A program made the translations under genes and the position numbers. 64,000 bases of DNA from Bacteroidota bacterium (GTDB lineage: Bacteria > Bacteroidota > Bacteroidia > Flavobacteriales > Flavobacteriaceae), in contig CANFJB010000011.1 of NCBI GenBank assembly GCA_947447375.1, forward strand, positions 1-64,000. The letters run 5' to 3'. Numbering within the stretch: the stretch's first letter is position 1; every line of letters begins with the position of its first letter. Positions 44,058-52,144 of this stretch are shown here, piece after piece. The notes beneath the pieces are model-generated. The model was not told the DNA's origin. It did not search any database and saw only the letters and a program-made list of their open reading frames with translations.

Positions 44058-44822
44058 GTGAAAGTTTATTTTTTGGGTACCGGCACTTCACAAGGAATTC
44101 CAGTAATTGGTAGTAATCACCCTGTTTGCTTAAGCGAAAACCCAAAAGACAAAAGACTGAGAGTTTCAGTTTGGGTTTCTTGGGATAACTTTTCTTTAAT
44201 TATTGATTGCGGTCCCGATTTCAGACAGCAAATGTTAGCCTCAAAATGCCCGCAAGTTGACGCTATTTTATACACCCACGAACATGCCGATCACACCGCT
44301 GGATTAGACGATATCCGACCTTTTAATTTTAAACAAGGTGATATTCCAGTTTATGCTCATGAACGAGTTTTAAACAATTTAAAAAGACGCTTCGATTATG
44401 TTTTTGAAACAGAAAACAAGTATCCTGGCGCTCCAACAGTTACACCAATTGAAGTGATAAACAACGAATCATTTGTATTGGGAGGAAAAGAAATTATCCC
44501 TATAAATGTCATGCACGGAAGTCTTCAAGTTTTTGGTTACCGAATTGAATCTTTTGCTTATTTAACCGATGTTAAAACTATTGATAATCAAGAACTTGAT
44601 AAATTAAAAAACCTTGATATTTTGGTGATAAATGCTTTGCGAGAAGAGCATCATAATACGCATTTTAATTTGCAAGAAGCATTGGATTTTATTGCATTGG
44701 TAAAACCTAAAAAAGCTTATTTAACACACATAAGTTACCATCTTGGTTTTCACGATGAAGTTCAAAAAAAACTTCCAGAATCTGTTTATTTAGCTTACGA
44801 TAATCTTGAAATAAATTTATAA
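44058..44822 (+). CDS. Metallo-beta-lactamase fold hydrolase (PhnP-like phosphodiesterase)
   Basis: A 254-residue MBL-fold protein starting at GTG (MKVYFLGTGTSQGIPVIG). The zinc motif is THEHADHTAGLDDIRPFN, with further ligands expected at VMHGSLQVFGYR and in LTHISYHLGFHDE. The leading strand and the GTGTSQGIP loop are typical of the PhnP/RNase Z-like group that includes cyclic phosphodiesterases (for example 5-phosphoribosyl 1,2-cyclic phosphate). No phosphonate (phn) genes are nearby, so the substrate is uncertain. The downstream gene starts 3 bp after its stop. Confidence 0.86.
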   Translation: MKVYFLGTGTSQGIPVIGSNHPVCLSENPKDKRLRVSVWVSWDNFSLIIDCGPDFRQQMLASKCPQVDAILYTHEHADHTAGLDDIRPFNFKQGDIPVYAHERVLNNLKRRFDYVFETENKYPGAPTVTPIEVINNESFVLGGKEIIPINVMHGSLQVFGYRIESFAYLTDVKTIDNQELDKLKNLDILVINALREEHHNTHFNLQEALDFIALVKPKKAYLTHISYHLGFHDEVQKKLPESVYLAYDNLEINL

Positions 44823-44825
44823 AAA

Positions 44826-45326
44826 ATGAAACATTCTCTATTACTTTATCTTTTCATTCTAGCACTAGTGTTCAATGTTTTTACTTATGCCTATTATTCA
44901 AAACAGGTAGATTTTCAAAATTCACAAATCGAGAAATTAACCAAAAAGTTAAATTCAAAAGAGAAAGATTTTAATTCAAAACTCCAAGAGGCAAATTATT
45001 TCACCCTTGAAAATAATGAAAAAGCACAATATTATTTTACCTCAAATCCCGATCAAAAAAGTGATTTAGCAACTCTAATTCCTGCAATCAATCAGGCGTT
45101 ATTGAAATGGAATGAGAATCCAAATGGAAATCCCTACACTGGCCAAAAGAAATTAAGTGCCAATAAATTTATCATTAATAAAATTAAAGTGATCAATCAC
45201 CGATGGATTATTGCTGATTTTAGTGACGGGGAAAACTGGGGGGAAGTTTTATTGAAGTATTTTGTAAAAGAAAATAACACCTTCACATTTGAAATCAATC
45301 AATCATTGATGTTTCCAAAAAAGTAA
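44826..45326 (+). CDS. Membrane-anchored coiled-coil protein of unknown function
   Basis: A 166-residue protein not recognised as any named family. An N-terminal signal-anchor helix (about 5-23; LLLYLFILALVFNVFTYAYY) is followed by a lysine- and glutamine-rich coiled coil (about 27-62; heptads such as SQIEKLTKKLNSKEKDFNSKL) and a globular C-terminal part (about 75-166; LIPAINQALLKWNEN, HRWIIADFSDGENWGEVLLKY). The fold of the C-terminal part could be a ligand-binding domain exposed to the periplasm. It begins 3 bp after the MBL hydrolase gene, so the two are co-transcribed. Confidence 0.75.
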   Translation: MKHSLLLYLFILALVFNVFTYAYYSKQVDFQNSQIEKLTKKLNSKEKDFNSKLQEANYFTLENNEKAQYYFTSNPDQKSDLATLIPAINQALLKWNENPNGNPYTGQKKLSANKFIINKIKVINHRWIIADFSDGENWGEVLLKYFVKENNTFTFEINQSLMFPKK

Positions 45327-45337
45327 TATTTTAGGTA

Positions 45338-45985
45338 TTATTTTCCCTGCAACCAATCTTTTAAATCAAAAAAGTTCTGTGGTGAAACTCCATGCCCAAT
45401 AGGATATTCTTTATAGAAAGAATTTATTCCTAAGCTTTTCAAAACAGGATCTGTTTTACGAGCCCATTCTACAGGGATTACTTGATCTACAGTTCCATGA
45501 GAGGCAAATATTTTCAAATTACTGAAATCATTGTTTTGGTAATTTTCACTATTGATATCCAAATTTAAATAGCCGCTCAATGCACCAACACGTTGAACAA
45601 TATTCGGATAAGAAAGCGCAATTGAATAACTCAAAATCGAACCTTGGCTGAAGCCAATTAAGGTAATATTGGAACTGTCAATTGGGAATTTTATTTTTAA
45701 TTCTTCGATGAATCTAACCACTAAATCTCTAGATAATATTGCCTGGTCGTGATCTGAAAATTTATTTTGATCGGCATCAAAATTAATCGCATACCAAGCG
45801 TAACTACCATATTGTAAGTCATAGGGTGCTCTGGCGGAAATTACATAATATTCGTCGGGTAATTCAGAAGCGAATGAAAACAAGTCGGAATCATTACTTC
45901 CGTAACCGTGTAGTAAAAGCAATAATGGGTTTTTATCTACAATTATTTTTGGTTCGCGAACTTGATATTCTAATGATAATTCCAT
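45338..45985 (-). CDS. Phospholipase/carboxylesterase family alpha/beta hydrolase
   Basis: A 215-residue esterase of the YpfH/EstB group of serine hydrolases. Oxyanion region LLLLHGYGSNDSDLFSFA; nucleophile elbow GFSQGSILSY; acid in HGTVDQVIPVEWA; histidine in YPIGHGVSPQNF. No signal peptide, so cytoplasmic. It is the last gene of a four-gene operon (BatA-like, dihydroorotase-like, DUF4870, esterase) and begins 2 bp after the DUF4870 gene. Substrate unknown; short-chain esters are typical. Confidence 0.85.
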   Translation of the reverse strand: MELSLEYQVREPKIIVDKNPLLLLLHGYGSNDSDLFSFASELPDEYYVISARAPYDLQYGSYAWYAINFDADQNKFSDHDQAILSRDLVVRFIEELKIKFPIDSSNITLIGFSQGSILSYSIALSYPNIVQRVGALSGYLNLDINSENYQNNDFSNLKIFASHGTVDQVIPVEWARKTDPVLKSLGINSFYKEYPIGHGVSPQNFFDLKDWLQGK

Positions 45986-45987
45986 TA

Positions 45988-46314
45988 TTATGAGATGGTT
46001 TTAAACCAATTTTGAAAATAGTGACCTAAAATTGGAATTGGTTTTTCAGACCCACTGATTGCGCTAAATATTCCATAAGTCCACAATATAGAAACTGAAA
46101 TCCACATTGGAACAGAAATAAAAAGGGTGTTGAAATTACTAATAATTAATCCTAAAGAAATGAATGTCAATGAAATACCCAATGCTTGACGAATGTGAAA
46201 TGAAGCAAATGAATTTTTATTTTCACTATTCATAGACATTGCAATAAGTACACCTACAATTAAAATATAGCTTGTAATTGCTATTGTTTTTCCTTCTTCA
46301 ACAGAATTTTCCAT
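45988..46314 (-). CDS. Small membrane protein, DUF4870/Tic20-like
   Basis: A 108-residue membrane protein with three predicted helices (about 10-27, 48-66 and 70-88) and the conserved loop NSFASFHIRQALGISLTFISL, characteristic of DUF4870/Tic20-like import-component-type proteins. GSEKPIPILGHYFQNWFK forms the C terminus. Bacterial members are poorly characterised. Third gene of the operon, 16 bp after the dihydroorotase-like gene and 2 bp before the esterase. Confidence 0.75.
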   Translation of the reverse strand: MENSVEEGKTIAITSYILIVGVLIAMSMNSENKNSFASFHIRQALGISLTFISLGLIISNFNTLFISVPMWISVSILWTYGIFSAISGSEKPIPILGHYFQNWFKTIS

Positions 46315-46330
46315 TTTTTGATTTAAATAT

Positions 46331-47584
46331 TTATGATAAAACTAATTTTCCTTGATTGTAAATTCCATATACTTTTCCTTTCATCTGAGTTCCTAAAAAG
46401 GCTGAATTTTTCGATTTTGAAAGGATATTTTCTTTTTCAAATGTCCAATTTCCATTTGGATTAAAAAGAGTAATATTGGCTTTTTGACCTTCTTTTATTG
46501 ATGAACTTTCAATTCCGAAGTGACTTTTACCTGCGGTTAATTTTTCAATTATTTTTTCTAAAGCAATTTCGTTTGTAAGCGCTCCAAAAGTAGATTCTAA
46601 TCCGATAGTGCCGTTTTTAGCTCCGTCAAATTCCATTTTTTTGTGCTCAATATCAATCGGATTATGATCGGAAGTGATCATATCGATTGTATTATCATTA
46701 ATTCCCGCGATCAACGCTTTTCTGTCTTCTTCAGTTCTTAAAGGTGGTGTAACTTTGTATCTTGTGTCAAACCCTTCTAATTTTTCATCGGTTAATACCA
46801 AATGATGAACTGCTGCGCTACAAGTGACATTTAACCCTTTTGCTTTAGCATTTCTAATCAATTCGACCGATTTTGCTGTTGAAATAGTTGGAATATGCAT
46901 TTTCCCACCTGTATATTCTAAAAGGAATAAGTTGCGGGATATTTGAAGTTCTTCGGCCAAATTTGGAATTCCTTTTAATCCCAATCTAGTTGAAACAACC
47001 CCTTCATTTACCACGCCATTCCCTTTAATACTGGCTTCTTGTGAGTAGGCGATAATCAATCCATCAAAATCTTGAACGTATTGTAATCCGATTTTTAGTA
47101 GGTTGGCATTGTCAATATTTTTATTGTAATCTCCAAATGCAACAGCGCCAGCATTTTTCATATCGAATAATTCCGCCATATCTTTTCCTTCGCTTTCTTT
47201 GGTGAAAGCACCAATTGGATATAATTCGGTTGCAGCTCCTTCGGCTTTATTTTTTACAAAATTAATTTGCGATTGATTGTCAATAATAGGGAAGGAGTTG
47301 GGTTGTAAAGCCACCGCTGTGAACCCACTTTTTGCAGCTACATTTAATCCGTTTGCAATAGTTTCTCGATCTTCAAATCCTGGCTCACCAAGCGAAACGC
47401 TGCTGTCGAACCAACCTTCTGAAAGGTGTAAATTATCTAATTTTATTTCTTCAAAACCATTTTCATTTGGAATTTTACTTCCAATTTTTTCTATGATTCC
47501 TGAATTAATTTTCACATCAACTTTCTGATTGTGGAAAGGACTTTTAGAATCAATTATTGTAGCTTCACGGATAATTAGGTTCAT
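46331..47584 (-). CDS. Dihydroorotase homologue lacking most metal ligands (probable pseudoenzyme)
   Basis: A 417-residue amidohydrolase-fold protein of the type I dihydroorotase family. The start at 47584 gives the family N terminus (MNLIIREATIIDSKS); it overlaps the BatA-like gene by 4 bp (ATGA). The canonical DxHxHLR is DSSVSLG here (60-66), so both metal histidines and the substrate arginine are lost. Y180 replaces the later histidine (AYSQEAS), and the HIQH ligand is HIPT (230-233). Only the general-base aspartate region TSDHNP (D306) remains. The fold is otherwise complete, as in the non-catalytic PyrC' that holds Pseudomonas ATCase together. A structural or scaffolding role is more likely than catalysis; true pyrC is not in the window. 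Confidence 0.85.
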   Translation of the reverse strand: MNLIIREATIIDSKSPFHNQKVDVKINSGIIEKIGSKIPNENGFEEIKLDNLHLSEGWFDSSVSLGEPGFEDRETIANGLNVAAKSGFTAVALQPNSFPIIDNQSQINFVKNKAEGAATELYPIGAFTKESEGKDMAELFDMKNAGAVAFGDYNKNIDNANLLKIGLQYVQDFDGLIIAYSQEASIKGNGVVNEGVVSTRLGLKGIPNLAEELQISRNLFLLEYTGGKMHIPTISTAKSVELIRNAKAKGLNVTCSAAVHHLVLTDEKLEGFDTRYKVTPPLRTEEDRKALIAGINDNTIDMITSDHNPIDIEHKKMEFDGAKNGTIGLESTFGALTNEIALEKIIEKLTAGKSHFGIESSSIKEGQKANITLFNPNGNWTFEKENILSKSKNSAFLGTQMKGKVYGIYNQGKLVLS

Positions 47585-49509
47585 TTTACTAATTTTTGAA
47601 TTAATACTTCTAAAAATAAAAATAATAAGGTCAATATTACAAATATTTTCCAAATTTCGTCATTACTTCGGTCAGAAAGTAAACTATTAAATACAGAATC
47701 TATTGATTTAACTACCTTGTAATCAGATAATAATTGGCTTTGCGATTGCTCTAAATTACTTTCTGAACGATTGTAATTAAAACTAATGTTTCTAACCACT
47801 TCGTCTTTTTTGTAAATTCCAAAATTCCCTGCAAAGATAGGGTAATCATCGAATTGTAATTTAACTTTATTGTTTAATATTTGTTGGGTTGGAATAAATT
47901 TTTCATCATTATTTTTAACCTCCAAAATTTCATCCTTTGACATATTTGTGTCTACTAAAAAAGGTTGATTTTCACCAATTTTTATGGCATTAACTCCAGT
48001 TTTCTGAACGCTTTGCGCCATATTATAAAATATTGGAACAATTAAAGGTGAATTTTGAAAATTGGAATTCATCTTATTAATTGGCGCAGCAAAAACATAA
48101 ACATTAGAAACTTGATTTTGAATGGAAGTCAGAAAACAACTTTGGTCTTCGTAACTTAAAATTGCTGGGTTTGTAGTTTTCAACTCAAAATTTTGCTTCG
48201 TATTTGGATATTGAAAATTATCAATTTTTTTCTCAAATACCGATTGGAATAACGGATGCTGAAAAGCAATTTTAGTGATTAATTTGTTTGCATTTTGGTT
48301 AGTTCCCAATTGAATTTGACCAAATGTTCCTAAAAATCGATTGGTGTCTGTAATTTTACTTTCAGCTGAAGGAATAAATACTAGATTGCCCCCTTTTTCT
48401 ACAAATGATTTTAGATTAGTTACCAATGCTTGAGGCAAATTCTCAAGTTCATTCAAAACAATTGCGTCTTGTTTTTCAATAGTGTTGTAATCTAAAGTTT
48501 CAATTGTAGAATTGCTATAATTGAATTCTTCAGTAGTATAAATCCGAGTTAAGAATCCGCTTTTTTCTGTTTTTCCAATGCTAATAACATTTGTTTTTTC
48601 AGGCTTAGTAATGCTAAAATAATAGGTATTGTCGTATGTCAAACTAGCATCGTTTATAGAAACGTAACCGTTAAAATCTTTCTTTGGAATTGTAAAATTG
48701 ATAGCGGTTTCTGATTTTTTAAATTTCACTAATGTCTTAGCAACTAGTTTGTTATTGTTGTACAAACCAATTGGAATAGCATTATCTTGTTCGCCATATG
48801 ATTTTAAGTTGACACCAATTTCATAAAAATCGTTCAGCGTTTGATTCATATAAACACTGTCAATAGCGATATTATTTTTTTGCTCTGCCTCTGGAGTAAT
48901 AAAGTAGGTATTGAAATTTCCGTCGATGCTTTTTAGTTGTTTTGGTTTTAAACCAATGGCGTCGCTGATGATAATTACATCTTTATTATTGGCACTTTTT
49001 CTAGATTTAATTTTTGCCATTGCACTCTCCAATTGAAAAGGTAGTGGGCTGTAAGTAATATTTTGAACTTCTTTTTGAATTGATTTAATGTCGGTATTCC
49101 AATAGGTTTCACTATTGGTAATCAAAGAAAAAGTTTGATTTTCTGGAGTGTTTTCTAATAATTCTTGAACCGCTCTTTTCAACAATTCACCTTTATTTCC
49201 CTTTGCTTGCATCGAATAGGAATTGTCCAAAACGATAAACATATCGTTGGAAATATTCTTAGAATCTTTGGCTTTGAAAAAAGGTTGAGCAAATGTAATT
49301 ATTAATGCGGTTAATAGTAATAATCGGGTTGCCAATAACAACCATTTTTTAATTTTTGAACTTTTTCGGGTTTGAATTGAAAGTTCTTTTAGGAATCGAA
49401 CGTTCGTGAAATATTCTTTTTTAAAACGACGCAATTGAAACAAATGGACCAGAATTGGAATCACCAACACAAAAAGAAAATAAAGTAGTTCTGGATGTTT
49501 AAATTGCAT
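47581..49509 (-). CDS. BatA-domain protein with vWA-like domain
   Basis: A 642-residue inner-membrane-anchored protein. The N-terminal BatA domain has two helices (about 6-24 and 60-78; HPELLYFLFVLVIPILVHLFQLRRFKK, then KKWLLLATRLLLLTALIITFAQPFF). A von Willebrand A-like domain follows with a MIDAS-type start FIVLDNSYSMQAKGN and later DVIIISDA. A long periplasmic stretch (about 230-610) with gatase-like features comes next, then a C-terminal helix (FVILTLLFLFLEVLIQKLV). These proteins are typical of Bacteroidota and relate to the Bat aerotolerance group, though no other bat genes are nearby. First gene of the operon continuing with the dihydroorotase-like protein. Confidence 0.85.
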   Translation of the reverse strand: MQFKHPELLYFLFVLVIPILVHLFQLRRFKKEYFTNVRFLKELSIQTRKSSKIKKWLLLATRLLLLTALIITFAQPFFKAKDSKNISNDMFIVLDNSYSMQAKGNKGELLKRAVQELLENTPENQTFSLITNSETYWNTDIKSIQKEVQNITYSPLPFQLESAMAKIKSRKSANNKDVIIISDAIGLKPKQLKSIDGNFNTYFITPEAEQKNNIAIDSVYMNQTLNDFYEIGVNLKSYGEQDNAIPIGLYNNNKLVAKTLVKFKKSETAINFTIPKKDFNGYVSINDASLTYDNTYYFSITKPEKTNVISIGKTEKSGFLTRIYTTEEFNYSNSTIETLDYNTIEKQDAIVLNELENLPQALVTNLKSFVEKGGNLVFIPSAESKITDTNRFLGTFGQIQLGTNQNANKLITKIAFQHPLFQSVFEKKIDNFQYPNTKQNFELKTTNPAILSYEDQSCFLTSIQNQVSNVYVFAAPINKMNSNFQNSPLIVPIFYNMAQSVQKTGVNAIKIGENQPFLVDTNMSKDEILEVKNNDEKFIPTQQILNNKVKLQFDDYPIFAGNFGIYKKDEVVRNISFNYNRSESNLEQSQSQLLSDYKVVKSIDSVFNSLLSDRSNDEIWKIFVILTLLFLFLEVLIQKLVK

Positions 49510-49525
49510 TCTTAATTTTGTTTGT

Positions 49526-49555
49526 CAAAAATACTACTTTTTCTGATTGTTCAAA
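49526..49555 (-). promoter_or_regulatory. Flavobacterial promoter of the BatA-dihydroorotase-like operon
   Basis: The minus strand has TTTGA (49551-49555), then about 17-18 bp, then TATTTTTG (49526-49533): a fairly good TTTG-N-TAnnTTTG promoter about 17 bp before the ATG at 49509. Confidence 0.55.
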
Positions 49556-49623
49556 TCATATTTACTTTATAAATTGATATTATTGACCGGAAACCGTTAT
49601 TTTTGTTTTTATATCTATTAAAT

Positions 49624-50736
49624 ATGAACACAAGATTTAACTTTTTGTTGCTTTTAATCACAATTTCAATTGGTTATTCCCAAAATAAACATTTGAATTT
49701 AGTTGTTGGAACTTATACTAAATCTTGCGAAAGTGGAGGTATTTACACCTATGATTTTGATTTAAGTAATGGAGTTGCTATTTTAAAATCAAATACAGAG
49801 AAAATTAATAATCCTGGTTTTTTAACGATTTCGTCTGATAATAATTTTATTTATAGTGTCAACCAATTTCAAAATGAAAGTAGTATAAGCGCTTTTAAAT
49901 TCAATTCTAAATCGGGAAAATTAGATTTTATTAATTCCCAAAATTCCCAGGGTGTAAATCCTTGCTATATTACAAATGATGATAAAAATGTAATTGTTGC
50001 AAATTATACGAGCGGAAGTCTTGCTGTTTTTTCAAAGAATAGCGATGGTTCATTAGGAGTAGCGAAACAAGTTTTCCAACAATTTGGTAAAAGCGTAAAT
50101 CCTAAAAGACAAGAAAGTCCGCATGTGCACATGGTTCAATTTTCTCCGGATCATAAATATGTATTTGCTACTGATTTAGGTAAAGATAAAATCTACATTT
50201 ATCATTATAGCGCTACTTCAAAAAAGAATATATTGTCAATCAAAGACAGTGTTTCTGTTAATCCAGGAAGTGGACCAAGACATCTTACCTTTAATAAAAG
50301 TGGTAGTTTTGTGTATCTTTTACAAGAATTAGACGGTACTATTACGGTTTATAAAAACAAGAAGGGAAAGCTAATCAAATTTCAAGAAACTACCGTTATT
50401 GCTCCAGATTTTATCGGTGAATCAAGTGCTGCCGATATTCATATTTCCCCGGATGGAAGATTTTTATATGCTTCAAATAGAGGAACTGCAAATGACATTT
50501 CCTGTTTTGAAATTCAAAAAGAAGGAAGTTTATTATTTAAATCAAGAACAAGTACACAAGGGAAAGGACCAAGAAATTTTACTATTGATCCTACAGGAAA
50601 TTATTTATTAGTTGGTCACCAATATACTAATAACATTGTAATTTTTGAAATCAATAAAGAAACGGGAAGCCTAACAGATACTGGAAAAAGAATTGATATT
50701 TGTTCGCCAGTTTGTTTAGTTTTTACTGAAGAATAA
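49624..50736 (+). CDS. Exported lactonase family beta-propeller protein
   Basis: A 370-residue protein of the 6-phosphogluconolactonase-type seven-bladed propeller family (COG2706). The ATG at 49624 is chosen because it directly starts the signal peptide (MNTRFNFLLLLITISIGYSQ). Family blocks: LVVGTYTKSCESGGIYTY, NPGFLTISSDNNFIYSVNQ, SPHVHMVQFSPDHKYVFATDLG, GSGPRHLTFNKSG, AADIHISPDGRFLYASNRG and GPRNFTIDPTGNYLLVGHQ. Because it is exported, a role in cytoplasmic pentose-phosphate flow is unlikely; a periplasmic sugar-lactone or unknown substrate is possible. It nearly touches the convergent DEAD-box gene (1-bp gap). Confidence 0.86.
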   Translation: MNTRFNFLLLLITISIGYSQNKHLNLVVGTYTKSCESGGIYTYDFDLSNGVAILKSNTEKINNPGFLTISSDNNFIYSVNQFQNESSISAFKFNSKSGKLDFINSQNSQGVNPCYITNDDKNVIVANYTSGSLAVFSKNSDGSLGVAKQVFQQFGKSVNPKRQESPHVHMVQFSPDHKYVFATDLGKDKIYIYHYSATSKKNILSIKDSVSVNPGSGPRHLTFNKSGSFVYLLQELDGTITVYKNKKGKLIKFQETTVIAPDFIGESSAADIHISPDGRFLYASNRGTANDISCFEIQKEGSLLFKSRTSTQGKGPRNFTIDPTGNYLLVGHQYTNNIVIFEINKETGSLTDTGKRIDICSPVCLVFTEE

Positions 50737-50737
50737 G

Positions 50738-52090
50738 TTATTTTTTATCTTTTCGTTTCTTATCTCTAGTTTTAAGCATGTTACGATTAACTGAACCAGA
50801 AACTTTCTTTTTAGTTTTTGAAGGTCCTCCAAGATTCACTTTTTTATTCTTTTTAGCTTTCTCATGAAAAGCTCCATTTCCGTCTAATTTTGGTTTTTTA
50901 AGAAGGAATTTAATCGGTTGCTTGTCTTTTTCAGGTTCTATTAATTTGGTTGAAATCTCAACTTCTTCCGGAAATTCAATAACGTCAATTTCATGATTCA
51001 TTAATATTTCAACTTCGGTAATTAAGTCGGCTTCGCGAGGTGTGATAAAGCTAATTGCTGTTCCAGTTGCATCCGCACGACCCGTTCTACCAATTCTGTG
51101 CATGTACAGTTCGGGCATTTCAGGAGCCTCAAAATTGATTACGTGAGAAATATTGGAAATATCCAAACCTCTAGCCATGATATCAGTTGTAATAATTCCT
51201 CTCAATTCTCCTTCTTGAAATGAAGCCATCGTACTTAAACGATAATTCTGAGATTTATTGGAGTGAATTACGCCAAATTGCCCATCAAAATGTTCTTCAA
51301 TACGCTCATGAAGCATATCCGAAATCTTTTTATTGTTTACAAACACCAATATTCTTTCCATCGATTCATCGCTTTCCAGCAAATGAATTAACAGGTTAAC
51401 TTTGGTATTAAAATTAGGTACATTATAAATGAATTGTTGGATATTTTCTAACGGTGTTCCGGATGGAGCAAGGGTAACTTCTTCAGGGAAATCAAAGAAA
51501 TCATTTAAAATGGCATCGACTTCATCAGTCATTGTTGCTGAAAAAAGGATGTTTTGACGTTTGTTTCTCGTCATCATCGCTAAAATGGAAGTTAGCTGTA
51601 CTCGGAATCCTAAGTTTAGCATTTCATCAAATTCATCGATAACTAGTTTCTGAGTATCATCAAAACGAATAACACTATCCAAAGCCAAATCCATTACACG
51701 ACCTGGTGTTCCTACTAATATATCGATTCCTTCATAGACCGCTTTCTTTTGGGTGTTAATGTTTACCCCTCCAAAAATTCCTAATGTTCGAACCGACATG
51801 TATTTGGTTAACTTTTCCACTTCTTCAACCACTTGCACCACCAATTCACGTGTTGGAACTAGAATTACAATTTTAGGAGTATCGGTTGGGGTGAATTTAT
51901 ATAACTTCAATAATGGAAGTAAATAGGCAAATGTTTTTCCAGTTCCCGTTTGTGCAATTCCCATCATGTCGCGACCTGACATAATCACAGAAAATGATTT
52001 TTCCTGGATTGGAGTAGGCGTTACGAATCCTAAATCATCAATTGCTTTTTGAACTGATTTAGGAAGATTGAATTGCTCGAAAGTAGTCAT
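50738..52090 (-). CDS. DEAD-box-family RNA helicase with motif II DEFD
   Basis: A 450-residue RNA helicase. Q-motif FEQFNLPKSVQKAI...TPIQE; motif I AQTGTGKT (46-53); Ia PTRELVVQ; Ib GTPGR; II IDEFD (151-155), where the canonical DEAD is replaced by DEFD; III SAT (184-186); V TDIMARGLDI; VI HRIGRTGRAD. The C-terminal about 60 residues are lysine-rich (KKNKKVNLGGPSKTKKKVSG) and likely bind RNA. The Asp-Glu pair needed for Mg-ATP is kept, and the third and fourth positions vary naturally in the superfamily, so activity is likely. Roles are probably in ribosome biogenesis or mRNA turnover. Monocistronic. Confidence 0.92.
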   Translation of the reverse strand: MTTFEQFNLPKSVQKAIDDLGFVTPTPIQEKSFSVIMSGRDMMGIAQTGTGKTFAYLLPLLKLYKFTPTDTPKIVILVPTRELVVQVVEEVEKLTKYMSVRTLGIFGGVNINTQKKAVYEGIDILVGTPGRVMDLALDSVIRFDDTQKLVIDEFDEMLNLGFRVQLTSILAMMTRNKRQNILFSATMTDEVDAILNDFFDFPEEVTLAPSGTPLENIQQFIYNVPNFNTKVNLLIHLLESDESMERILVFVNNKKISDMLHERIEEHFDGQFGVIHSNKSQNYRLSTMASFQEGELRGIITTDIMARGLDISNISHVINFEAPEMPELYMHRIGRTGRADATGTAISFITPREADLITEVEILMNHEIDVIEFPEEVEISTKLIEPEKDKQPIKFLLKKPKLDGNGAFHEKAKKNKKVNLGGPSKTKKKVSGSVNRNMLKTRDKKRKDKK

Positions 52091-52107
52091 AAAATGTAAA
52101 TTTGGTG

Positions 52108-52115
52108 CAAATATA
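52108..52115 (-). promoter_or_regulatory. Putative -7 element (TATATTTG) for the DEAD-box helicase gene
   Basis: The minus-strand exact TAnnTTTG match lies 18-25 bp before the ATG at 52090, giving a leader of about 11 nt. Confidence 0.45.
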
Positions 52116-52144
52116 CGTTTTTTAGACCGCTAATAGCACTTTTA

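Noticed and set aside
43966-44145. N-terminal extension of the 485-residue protein
   Set aside because: It overlaps the divergent MBL gene by 88 bp and contains the TAACTTTG promoter element; the GTG at 43965 gives a better start.
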